From Actinomadura rubteroloni (GTDB lineage: Bacteria > Actinomycetota > Actinomycetes > Streptosporangiales > Streptosporangiaceae): DNA of 64,000 nucleotides. The position numbers and the translations under genes were made by a program. How positions within the stretch are numbered: the first letter of the stretch is position 1; each line of letters starts with the position of its first letter. The notes under the pieces were generated by a model. The model did not search any database, had not been told where the DNA came from, and saw nothing but the letters and a program-made list of their open reading frames with translations. Below, one piece after another: positions 31,941-39,982 of the stretch. Location of the stretch: contig NZ_MTBP01000004.1 of assembly GCF_002911665.1 (NCBI RefSeq), forward strand, positions 186,001 through 250,000, given 5' to 3'.

Positions 31941-34793
31941 TCAGACCGCGTTACCGGAAGCGGAGCCGTGATCTCCCGGGGGCTTGCGCAGCGCATCGAC
32001 ATGGAAGAACGTCCACAGGTCGGTCCTGCGACGAACCCCCAGCTTGCGGAAAGCGTTCGTGAGGTGCTGCTCGACGGTACTGACCGTGATTCTCAGTTTT
32101 CTGGAGATCTCACGGTTGGAATGCCGGGCCGCGGCCAGTTCCACGACCCGCAGTTCGGCTTTCGTGAGCGACTCCAGGTTCTTCCTCGATGCCCTGGCGT
32201 CCCGCCGGGGGGCGAGAAGCGAGACGCCGGGCGACACGACCGGGGTCTCCTCGACCGCGTTCTCCTTCTCGACCAGGGGATCCAGCGCCGAGACGAGCGG
32301 CATCGCGCCGCACTCCAGGGCCAGGCGACGGGCGTCGGCCAGATCGGCCGTGCCGCGATCGGCCTCGTGCAGCGCCCAGCGGGCGATCCCCCGGTCGGCC
32401 AGGACACGGGCCAGTTCGAGCCGGTCGCCACAGGCGCGCAGCAGGTCGGCCGCGCGCGTCAGGAGGGGAAGCCTGCTGGACGGTTCGATGGTCGAGGCGA
32501 CGACGCGGAGCGCGATGGCACGGGACCGGGCATCGGTCGCGCCGGCCCGGCGCAACTGCTCCTGGGCCAGTTCTTTGGCGCGATCCAGCTCGCCCAACTG
32601 GAGATATGCCTCGGCGGCGTCGGTGCGCCAGGGAACGAGCGACGAATGGTCGAGGTCCCAGTCCTGCATCAGCCGACCGCAGGCCAGGGCTTTCCGCAAG
32701 GCGACCTCCGGCTGCCTCAGGGCCAGGTTGTAATGCACCTGCGCGTGGACGTAGACAAGGCCGAAACGCGTCTGGAATGCCTCCTGGCGCACTGGACGGC
32801 TGATCAGATGGGTCGCGGTCTGGAGGTCTCCCGACCAGGTCGCGGCGAGAATGAGCTTGCCCAGCGGATCGGGCAGGCCCACCCCCCAGGTGTCGAAGTC
32901 CACCAGGTCGAGTGCTTTCCTGGCGTGCTTGGACGCGGCGCCGAGATCGCCTTCCCGCAGCGCGATGTCCGCGCGGATAGCCGAGAGCGCTCCCCGCCAG
33001 GCGGCCGGTGCGCTCGCCGCCCACTCGCGCAGGTACCGGTCGCACCACTGCCGCGCCTTCTTGATCCGGCCGGCGTAGACGAGCGCGACCACGGCCATCT
33101 TGATCGCACTCGTCGTGTAGTCGGCCACGGGCGGCATCGTGAGGATCAACTCGGCCTGGTCGGCGGCCTCGGCCTCGTTGTCCCGGGCCAGCACCCGCGT
33201 GAGCGCCGCGGCGGCGCGCTCCGCGGTCGAGACGTGTCGGACGTCCGTTTCCTGTACCTCTCGAAGACTCTGCCGCAGTACCGGAAACGTGTGCCGCGCA
33301 CGGTACCGGGTGACATGGAGCCAGGAGACGGTTTCGGGATCGTGCCGCGTCCCCGGCGCCGTCATCTGCCGGAGGATCTTCGACGCCGATGCGTACTGCC
33401 CGTCCCACGTGAGCGCGTCGACCAGTTCCAGTGCGGTCCGGTCGCCCAGGCGTCCCAGCCGGTGGGCATCGACCAGTGTCGGCAGGTGCCTGATCGCGGA
33501 GCGCGGATCATGCTGCCGCTCGATCAGCATGACCTTGGCGATGATCTCGTACTGACGCCCCCCGGCGCCGTGACGCTGTGCGGCCAGGCGGAGGAACTCG
33601 ATCGCCCGATGGTGATCACCCGCGTCCAGAGCGGCATCGGCGGCCTCTTCCAGGATGCCGCCCGCCCACGATGCGTCGATGGAGCCGGCGGCGAGCAGGT
33701 GGTCCGCGATGACCGTCGCGGGGCCGCCGACGTCGTGTAACAGCACGGCAGCCTGCCGGTGCAGGCCCGCCCGCGTCTCGGCGGAGAAACTCTCCAGCAC
33801 CGCCGCGCCTACGGCGGGCCGCCGTATGCGCTCGCCCTCGGTCAGGCCCATCGCCTCGAGCGTGTCGAGGTCCTGCGCGATCGCCATCGGGTCCGCAGCG
33901 AGAGCCTTGGTCAGCAGCCGTCGTGTCGCCAGACCACCGAGCACCGCGAGCAGGGCCGCCACCTGGACGGTGGCATCCCCGCAGCGACGGACGTTCGCGT
34001 GCACGGTGGAGCGGAAGGCGGCACCGATCACCGGTTCGTCCGCCGGGCGTCCGCGCGCGTTCGCACAATCCGCCGCGATCGCGCGGACGAGGGAAACGTT
34101 TCCGCCGGTGAGCGCGTGGCAGGCTGCGACCAGCCTGGGGGGCGCGGGCACGCCGAGATGTCGCGACAGTACGCGTGCCGTCCCGCGCGGCGTCAGCGGG
34201 GCGAGCCGCAGGCTTCGGTAGTTCGGAAGGTGCGCGGCCTCCGCCTGCAACATCGTGGAGAGCTGCCGGGACTGGCCGCTGTCGGCAAGGACGAGCAGGA
34301 CCCGGGCCGACGAGAGCCGGCGGGCACAAAACAGCAGGCAGTGCAGAGAGGCGTCGTCGATGTGCTGGACATCGTCGACCTGAATGACCAACGGCGTCTG
34401 GTCGGCCAGACGCAGGATGTGCTCCCACACGTCGATGAAGAGGTTCGCCGCCGGTGGTGTGATCGCGCCCGTCCGGGAGAAGGTGAGGTCATGGACGCCG
34501 TCCCGGGCCGTACTGAGCAGCCGCCGGAGACCGATCGCCGCCGCCTTGTCGGACGGTATATCAGAGGTGAGCTGGTGAATGACCGCGAGCGGGACGTTCC
34601 GCTCCGCCGCCGAGCCCGTGGCGCGCACGGCCACGGCTCCCGCACGTACGGCGTGTCCGGCGAACGCGGACAGGAACTCGGTCTTCCCGCTTCCGACGGG
34701 ACCTGTCACGAGGACCATTCCGCCGGTGCCGTCCGCGGCCGCGGAGAGGGCGTCGGCGAGTTCCTCGCTCTCCGTGTCCCGTTCGATCAGCAT
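31941..34793 (-). CDS. Large ATP-binding LuxR-family (LAL) regulator
   Basis: A 950-residue protein. The N-terminal AAA-type ATPase has Walker A GPVGSGKTE (residues about 31-39) and a Walker B-like LVIQVDDVQHIDDASL. A long helical TPR-like middle follows. The C-terminal LuxR HTH is LTKAELRVVELAAARHSNREISRKLRIT with TVEQHLTNAFRKLGV. LAL proteins act as pathway activators that may respond to nucleotides or ligands. ATG 34793 has GGAGG nine bases upstream. It lies at the cluster edge, transcribed toward the SARP gene, suggesting a cascade in which it switches on the SARP; that order is inferred. Confidence 0.93.
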   Translation of the reverse strand: MLIERDTESEELADALSAAADGTGGMVLVTGPVGSGKTEFLSAFAGHAVRAGAVAVRATGSAAERNVPLAVIHQLTSDIPSDKAAAIGLRRLLSTARDGVHDLTFSRTGAITPPAANLFIDVWEHILRLADQTPLVIQVDDVQHIDDASLHCLLFCARRLSSARVLLVLADSGQSRQLSTMLQAEAAHLPNYRSLRLAPLTPRGTARVLSRHLGVPAPPRLVAACHALTGGNVSLVRAIAADCANARGRPADEPVIGAAFRSTVHANVRRCGDATVQVAALLAVLGGLATRRLLTKALAADPMAIAQDLDTLEAMGLTEGERIRRPAVGAAVLESFSAETRAGLHRQAAVLLHDVGGPATVIADHLLAAGSIDASWAGGILEEAADAALDAGDHHRAIEFLRLAAQRHGAGGRQYEIIAKVMLIERQHDPRSAIRHLPTLVDAHRLGRLGDRTALELVDALTWDGQYASASKILRQMTAPGTRHDPETVSWLHVTRYRARHTFPVLRQSLREVQETDVRHVSTAERAAAALTRVLARDNEAEAADQAELILTMPPVADYTTSAIKMAVVALVYAGRIKKARQWCDRYLREWAASAPAAWRGALSAIRADIALREGDLGAASKHARKALDLVDFDTWGVGLPDPLGKLILAATWSGDLQTATHLISRPVRQEAFQTRFGLVYVHAQVHYNLALRQPEVALRKALACGRLMQDWDLDHSSLVPWRTDAAEAYLQLGELDRAKELAQEQLRRAGATDARSRAIALRVVASTIEPSSRLPLLTRAADLLRACGDRLELARVLADRGIARWALHEADRGTADLADARRLALECGAMPLVSALDPLVEKENAVEETPVVSPGVSLLAPRRDARASRKNLESLTKAELRVVELAAARHSNREISRKLRITVSTVEQHLTNAFRKLGVRRRTDLWTFFHVDALRKPPGDHGSASGNAV

Positions 34794-35920
34794 CGTTCAC
34801 AACCTCCAACTTCGTGCTTGCCCCGTGTGATCGATGCCCGAATCCGATGAAACGGCGGTCGATCGATGGCGGTGGCGGCGCGTGCGTCGCGGGATTACGA
34901 ACATGTGGTCGTCGCTCGTTCAATAATAAAATGTGCTCATTAAATATTGATAAGCGAGTTCGAGCCGGTCGTGCCGTGTCTCCTTTCGGGGCCGGGTGAC
35001 GGTCTCGGGTCGGAACCCGGCGGTGTCCGCGCAGGTGTGCCGGTCCGCGGCATCGCACTGAAGGGCGATCACATGCCGGTGGCGGCCCGGCGCCGGTCGC
35101 CGTGGCGATCCCCGGTGGGCGGACGGGCTGCTCGGGTCCGGCCGGTTCGCTGCGGGCGATCCCTCGGTAACGTTCCAGCGCGGCGCTCGTCAAAGCGGAT
35201 GAGGCGCGGGTCCGTCCGGCCGCCGGTGCTCGAATTGCCGACCACGAGGATCGTTGGTATCAGCCTGGCCGTTTTACAGTGCGTCCTTCCAGCATTACAC
35301 CCTTCCCCCGTTCCACTACTTTCGGCATGACGCATTATGTAACTTAAAATTGAAGTACGTTAACGCGCTGGAAACGCGTCTATGCCACCCATTGCTGGTC
35401 AATATAGTGGCCACAAGTTGATGGTGTTCGGTGATATATGTCACAGATGTAAAGATTGCTTGTCTGGTGCAAGACCCTTCCGGTCAAGGTTTGGTCATTG
35501 TTCTTCGATGCGAACGCCAGGGGGCGGCGGGGGCCGTTGCTGGCGGATGAAGGGCCGGGTAATTCGGTGGTCCTTCAGAAAGTGTGCTGCGGCTGGATGG
35601 CCCTTTCGGATCTTTCGTCCACATCCGGTTGATGTGGATGTTTTGCCTCCGTGTCGGCCCTGTCGGCCTGCGGTCGTTCGGGGTGTGTCGTGCATCGAGG
35701 ACGAGTCGCGCGCCGATGCCGTCGGCGCGACGGCGCTTGCGGCCGAGCCGTGTGGCGGGTTTTTCGTTTGTGGGTGGGGTGTGGCGAATTACCGGAAAGT
35801 TCGGGTCGCCGGACACAAAGTCGTGCGGTCGACCGGCCTACCGTGAGGAACACGGCCGGTCGGCGGCGTTGGGCGGCGGCGGCCGGCGGGGCGCGACGAG
35901 CCCCGCGGAGAGGAGTGCAG
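34794..35920. other. AT-richer 1.1-kb non-coding stretch at the cluster edge
   Basis: No frame here shows actinomycete codon bias on either strand. The GC content drops visibly around 34910-34960 (AATAATAAAATGTGCTCATTAAAT) and 35330-35470. It contains the LuxR-gene promoter (leftward) and the promoter of the small gene at 35921. A short hairpin TCCACATC-cggtt-GATGTGGA is present at 35618-35638. No tRNA, attachment-site repeat or insertion sequence was found. It separates the polyketide cluster from core genes. Confidence 0.6.
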
Positions 35921-36121
35921 ATGATCGTCCTTCTGCTGGCGGGCGCGCTGGTGCCCCTCCTGCTCATCGGCTGGCTCGTGGACTTCGCCCGGGCCAGCCG
36001 CAACGACTCCCTGTTCCAGCCGGCGTCCTCGGCGCACGCGCGCCGTGCGCGGCGGCTCACCGGAATGTACGTGCGCGGCGGCGGCGCCGCGCGCGACGAC
36101 GAGCGGCTCGTGCGCCGCTGA
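35921..36121 (+). CDS. Small membrane protein, function unknown
   Basis: A 66-residue protein from ATG 35921 with GAGAGGAG five bases upstream. Residues 2-22 (IVLLLAGALVPLLLIGWLVDF) form one membrane helix, followed by a soluble tail rich in Arg and Ala (HARRARRLTGMYVRGGG), positive inside by rule. No family is recognised. It converges on the carbonic anhydrase gene across a strong hairpin. Confidence 0.72.
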   Translation: MIVLLLAGALVPLLLIGWLVDFARASRNDSLFQPASSAHARRARRLTGMYVRGGGAARDDERLVRR

Positions 36122-36127
36122 CGCGGA

Positions 36128-36159
36128 CGGGCCGTCCCGCACCGGAGCGGGACGGCCCG
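36128..36159. terminator. Bidirectional hairpin terminator
   Basis: CGGGCCGTCCCGC (36128-36140) and GCGGGACGGCCCG (36147-36159) form a 13-bp stem with loop ACCGGA, located between the convergent small membrane protein and carbonic anhydrase genes, directly after the first gene's stop. Confidence 0.82.
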
Positions 36160-36168
36160 GACGGCGTG

Positions 36169-36930
36169 TCAGGGGGCCGGGACGGGTTCCTGGGGCGGCG
36201 TGCCCGCCACCGGGGCGAACTCGCGCGTCTCGCGGTTCAGGGCGCTGACCTCGGCGGACTCCAGGTCCAGGTAGAGGCCGACCAACTCGACGTCCCCGGC
36301 GTCCACCATCGTCCGCAGCCACGGGTAGGTGAGCAGGTTGTCGAGCTGCTGTTCCACGTTGATCTGACAGAGGCGGGCCAGCGGCGCGCGTTCGTCGGGG
36401 CCCTCGTCCAGGAAACGGGCGAGGCTGCGGTGCCCGTGGCGCAGCCAGTGCGTCAGCGAGCGCAGGTGCTCGACCTCGGTGCCGCCCGCGAGCAGGGCGG
36501 CCATCGCGCCGCAGTTGGAGTGGCCGCAGACGGTGATGGTGCGGATGCCGAGGACGTTCACCGCGTACTCGACGGTCGCGGCCACCGAGTCGTCCGGCGT
36601 CCGGGAGCCGGAGCGCGGCACCAGGTTCCCGACGTTGCGGTTGATGAACAGGTCGCCGGGACCGCTCGCGGTGATGATGTTGGGCACCACGCGCGAGTCC
36701 ACGCAGGTGATGAAGAGGTGCTGGGGCTTCTGCGCGAACGCCAGCTCGGCCATGATCGGCCGGACGAGCGGCGCCATCGTGCCGTGGTAGTCGCGGACGC
36801 CGTCGAGCAGCACGTCGCTCGGCGAGACCCCGGGGGCGTCGAGGTCGGCCGGGGTCCGGCGCTTCCGGTTGGACCAGGGGGCCCACCAGCGCTGGGACGA
36901 AGGACGCGATGCAGACAAATCACCTGTCAC
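36169..36930 (-). CDS. Beta-class carbonic anhydrase
   Basis: A 253-residue enzyme. Zinc ligands are Cys76, His137 and Cys140 (ITCVDSRVVP and VCGHSNCGAM) with the Asp78/Arg80 dyad; NRNVGNLVP is the conserved strand after the first motif. It interconverts CO2 and bicarbonate. The start is placed at GTG 36930. A longer frame to 36987 would require translating across the hairpin terminator of the upstream gene, which makes it unlikely. Bicarbonate supply for the carboxylase in the cluster is conceivable but not implied by linkage. Confidence 0.9.
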   Translation of the reverse strand: MTGDLSASRPSSQRWWAPWSNRKRRTPADLDAPGVSPSDVLLDGVRDYHGTMAPLVRPIMAELAFAQKPQHLFITCVDSRVVPNIITASGPGDLFINRNVGNLVPRSGSRTPDDSVAATVEYAVNVLGIRTITVCGHSNCGAMAALLAGGTEVEHLRSLTHWLRHGHRSLARFLDEGPDERAPLARLCQINVEQQLDNLLTYPWLRTMVDAGDVELVGLYLDLESAEVSALNRETREFAPVAGTPPQEPVPAP

Positions 36931-36951
36931 ATCTCTTTCATACCAAATGAA

Positions 36952-36980
36952 AAGGGTCACCGCGCGGTGCGGTGACCCTT
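36952..36980 (-). terminator. Rho-independent-type terminator after the 596-aa membrane protein gene
   Basis: AAGGGTCACCGC (36952-36963) pairs with GCGGTGACCCTT (36969-36980) around a five-base loop. Reading on the minus strand the stem is followed by TTTTCATTT. It lies 34 bp after the stop at 37015 and just before the carbonic anhydrase start. Confidence 0.85.
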
Positions 36981-37014
36981 CCCTCATGGTGCGCCGGTCC
37001 GGCGCGGACGCCCG

Positions 37015-38805
37015 TCAGCGCCGGTAGTCGCGGTGGTTCTCCCAGTCGTCCTGCGGGGAACGCGGCTCCTGGCCGGGATAGGACGACCCGTACCGGCCGC
37101 CGTTCTCGGGCGCCGGGGCGCCGGGCGCGGCCTGGTTGCCGCCCTGCTGGTCCTGGCCGCTCGAGGACGGCCCGAAGTACCCGCCGCCGTACGCCTGCGT
37201 GGCGTTCGGGTCGTAGGACGGCGCGGGGGTGCCGCCCGTGCCGAGGGGGTCGCCCGAGCCGCTGTAGCTGCTGCCGCTGAAGTCGCCGTAGCGGCTCGGC
37301 TCGGACGGCTGCTCGCCCGTCGTCCCGTAGGAGGACGACCCGCCGTACGTCGGGCCGGTGCTCAGCGGGTCGCCGTACGGGGAACTCGGGTAGCCGTCGC
37401 CGGGCGTCCCGAATCCGCCCGTCCCGCCGGTGGAGTACCCGCCGCTGGACGACCCGGACGCGTCCGGGTCGTAGGACGGCGCGGCCGGCGCCGGCGGCGA
37501 CCACGAGGACCCGCCGTAGGACGGCCCGGTGCTCAGCGGGTCGGCGCCGAGCGGGTCGGGGAGCCCGCTCCCGTAGGAGGTGCTCTGCGTCTCGCCCGAC
37601 GCCGACGGCGTGCTCGCGGACCGCTGCCGGTCGGACTGGATGCGCTGGAGCAGTTCGTCCACGGTCGGGAGCTTGCTGCCGCCGTCGGCGTCCGCGGCGG
37701 CCGGCTGCGGCGCGGCCGGGGTGACCGGCGGGGCGACGGGCGGCGTGACGGGCGGGGCGGGCGGCGGGGCGAGCGGCCCGGAGTCCCAGCTCGCGGCGGG
37801 CGCGGCGGGCTCCTCGGCGCGGCCGAGCGGCAGCCCGAGCGGGTCGGACGGCCGGTCGAACGACGACGCGGGGGACGGCGTCGCCGCGGGCGGCACCGAC
37901 AGGCCCCCGCCGAGCGGGTCGCCGCCGTACGGCGAGGAGTCGTAGGACGGAGCGGGCTCCGGCGTGCCGTACGTCGGCTGGGAGTCCGGGTAGGACTCGC
38001 CGTAGCCCGGCTTGTCCGGGTAGCCCTGCTGCTCGGTGCGCCCGTAGGAGGGCTGCTCGTACGACGGCTGGTCGTACGAGGGCTGCTGCTGCTCGTACAC
38101 CGGCTGGTCGTAGGACGGCGGCTCGTAGGACGGCTGCTCGACCGGGAGCGGGTCGCTGGCCGTCGCGGAGGGGTCGGCGCCGAACGCGGCGGGCGCGAAC
38201 GACCCGGGCGTCTGCTGCGGGCCGGTGGAGCCGGGCACGCCATTGGGGAACATGTCCGCCGGGACCGGCTGGGTGAGGCCGGGCGGCTCGACCGGCTGCG
38301 GGCCGGTCTGGGGCCCGGGCTGCGGTCCCGCCTGCGCCGCCTGGACGTTCAGCGGGTCGGCCGCCGGGTCCGGCTCGGGCCGGTCGCCGCTCTCGTCGTG
38401 CTGCCAGGGGAACTTGGGCTTGTCGAAGGTGATCGTCGCCCAGTAGTCGTCGTCCTCCAGCTCGTCGCTGGACCCGCCCCGGGGCGGGGCGGCCGGCGCG
38501 GCGGAGGGCGGGGCGGCGAGCGGGCCGCCGCCCCCGGCGACGCGGCGGTCGAACTCGGGGGCCTCGGCGGGGGCGCCGGGCTGCGGGGCGGCGCCGTAGC
38601 CGTCGGCGTCGTGCCCGTAACCGTCGTCGGCCTGCTGCTCCGGGACGGGGGGAGCGGCGCGGCGGCCCCGGGGCTGCTGCGGCTCCTCGTCCATCCAGTC
38701 GTCGTCGTCCTGCCCGGCTCTGCTGGCGCGCAGCCCCAGGGCGACGAGGATCACCACGAGGACGACGACCACGATCAGGCCGAAGACCACGATGTAAGAA
38801 GTCAT
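37015..38805 (-). CDS. Single-pass membrane protein with a long low-complexity tail
   Basis: A 596-residue protein from ATG 38805 with GGTGG upstream. Residues 2-26 (TSYIVVFGLIVVVVLVVILVALGL) form a membrane anchor. The rest is low complexity, rich in Pro, Ser, Gly, Tyr and Gln, with repeated PSYE/PSYDQP units around residues 245-275 and many DPLG/DPLSTG repeats. A short likely helix (KLPTVDELLQRIQSDRQR, about residue 405) is the only ordered-looking part. No enzymatic domain is seen. The protein is probably an unstructured scaffold or a cell-envelope partner. It lies beside a lipoprotein gene on the same strand. Confidence 0.8.
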   Translation of the reverse strand: MTSYIVVFGLIVVVVLVVILVALGLRASRAGQDDDDWMDEEPQQPRGRRAAPPVPEQQADDGYGHDADGYGAAPQPGAPAEAPEFDRRVAGGGGPLAAPPSAAPAAPPRGGSSDELEDDDYWATITFDKPKFPWQHDESGDRPEPDPAADPLNVQAAQAGPQPGPQTGPQPVEPPGLTQPVPADMFPNGVPGSTGPQQTPGSFAPAAFGADPSATASDPLPVEQPSYEPPSYDQPVYEQQQPSYDQPSYEQPSYGRTEQQGYPDKPGYGESYPDSQPTYGTPEPAPSYDSSPYGGDPLGGGLSVPPAATPSPASSFDRPSDPLGLPLGRAEEPAAPAASWDSGPLAPPPAPPVTPPVAPPVTPAAPQPAAADADGGSKLPTVDELLQRIQSDRQRSASTPSASGETQSTSYGSGLPDPLGADPLSTGPSYGGSSWSPPAPAAPSYDPDASGSSSGGYSTGGTGGFGTPGDGYPSSPYGDPLSTGPTYGGSSSYGTTGEQPSEPSRYGDFSGSSYSGSGDPLGTGGTPAPSYDPNATQAYGGGYFGPSSSGQDQQGGNQAAPGAPAPENGGRYGSSYPGQEPRSPQDDWENHRDYRR

Positions 38806-39071
38806 GCCACCACCCAATGCCTTGGCCCGGCGAGAGTCCCAGGCACGGACCACGGGGCCGTGCCCATTGTCGCAAGCAGCCGGTTTCCCGCGGACCTAGA
38901 TTGATTCTGGCCGACCGCTATGACCGTTGTCACACCCTTCGTGCACATCTACCCTCACATGGCGGTGTGCCGTACGGCCAGTCCGGCCGGACGGCGCCTG
39001 TCTGTCGGCCGGGGTCCCGGATCGGGACTCCGGCGGCATCGCGGGCGGGACGGCCTCATGACTGAACGCGC

Positions 39072-39653
39072 CTACCTGCCGCCGAGGTTCCCGGTGATCC
39101 TGCCCCGGGCGATGACGTGCTCGGCTATCGCGGCGAGCGAGTCCTTGAGCGGTGCCCCGTTCGCGAACGGCGCGGGGGAGTTCAGGGCGTAGATGGTGAA
39201 CCGGTAGCGGTGCCGTTCCCCCTTGGGCGGGCACGGCGGCTTGTAGCCCACCTTCTTGCCGGTGTTGAGCCCCTCCACCGTCTTGTCCAAATGGGTGCCC
39301 TCGACGAGTTCCTGCCTGTTGCCGTCGATGCCCGCGTACACCCAGTGCACGTAGGCCCCGTCGCTGGCGTCCGGGTCGTCCATGACGATGGCGAACGACC
39401 GCGTGCCCGTCGGCGCCCCGGACCACCGCAGCGGCGGGGTCCGGCCCAGGGCGTCGGAGCCAGAGTACGTGGCGCAGGCGAATCGCGTGGGCAAGTCGCC
39501 GCCATCATGGAACGCGGGGCTGGTCACGGTGAAACCGTCGGAAAGCTCGGCGCTGGCGTTCTCCGGCAGGCCGACCGTTCCGCAGCCGCTCAGCAGCGCG
39601 GTGAGCGCGAGCGCGCCCGCCGCGGCCAGGGCCGGGCGTCGGTCAATGCTCAT
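39072..39653 (-). CDS. PEBP/YbhB-family lipoprotein
   Basis: A 193-residue secreted protein. The signal peptide ends in a lipobox, ALTALLSGC (Cys about residue 24), so it is lipid-anchored. The mature part has the phosphatidylethanolamine-binding protein motifs DDPDASDGAYVHWVYAGI and CPPKGERHRYRFTIYAL. Bacterial PEBPs of the YbhB/YbcL type resemble Raf kinase inhibitors; their ligand in actinobacteria is not known. It is transcribed leftward, divergent from NDH-2. Confidence 0.9.
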   Translation of the reverse strand: MSIDRRPALAAAGALALTALLSGCGTVGLPENASAELSDGFTVTSPAFHDGGDLPTRFACATYSGSDALGRTPPLRWSGAPTGTRSFAIVMDDPDASDGAYVHWVYAGIDGNRQELVEGTHLDKTVEGLNTGKKVGYKPPCPPKGERHRYRFTIYALNSPAPFANGAPLKDSLAAIAEHVIARGRITGNLGGR

Positions 39654-39982
39654 GATGCTTCGTCCCGCGTCGCACGCCCGCGCGGGCGCCCCCTTCCTCG
39701 TCCGCCCCAACCATAGAGTGTGCGGCGGGGTGGGACGGGACTTCGCCTCGCGGCACCGCGAGCCCCGGCAGATTCGTGGTGTGACGTTAGTCATGCGTCG
39801 TTTGCTGCCAGATGGCCGTTTCCGGGAGAAGGAGTGGCGAAGTTCACGCCCTGGGCGCGGTCCAATTTGCCCGGACGGAAAGAAGATGCGTTCTTTCACG
39901 GATACCGGTTGGCGTTTGGCCCGTGCCATCGGCTAGCTTGTGAATGTCTTCACAAGCCGACCGTGAACATTGGAGGGCCGCA
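39654..39982. promoter_or_regulatory. Divergent promoter region between lipoprotein and NDH-2 genes
   Basis: The 329-bp non-coding stretch serves both divergent genes. On the plus strand, TAGCTT at 39934-39939 is a probable -10 for NDH-2 with TTGGCG at 39909-39914 as an imperfect -35 (19-bp spacing). The Rex operator, listed separately, overlaps the -10. No other structure is evident. Confidence 0.55.
39936..39957. promoter_or_regulatory. Rex redox-repressor operator
   Basis: A perfect inverted repeat with 9-bp arms and a 4-bp centre contains TTGTGAATGTCTTCACAA, which matches the Rex consensus TTGTGAAnnnnTTCACAA. It overlaps the predicted -10 of the type II NADH dehydrogenase gene 26 bp before its start. 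Rex senses NADH/NAD+ and represses respiratory genes; the NDH-2 gene is a known Rex target in Streptomyces. Confidence 0.88.

Noticed and set aside
35382..35846. A 154-residue plus-strand frame in the AT-richer gap
   Set aside because: It is Cys/Arg-rich, lacks codon bias, has no ribosome-binding site and no domain; it is most likely a chance frame.
36931..36987. An N-terminal extension of the carbonic anhydrase to ATG 36987
   Set aside because: It would run through the hairpin terminator at 36952-36980 of the upstream gene and adds residues not typical of the family.
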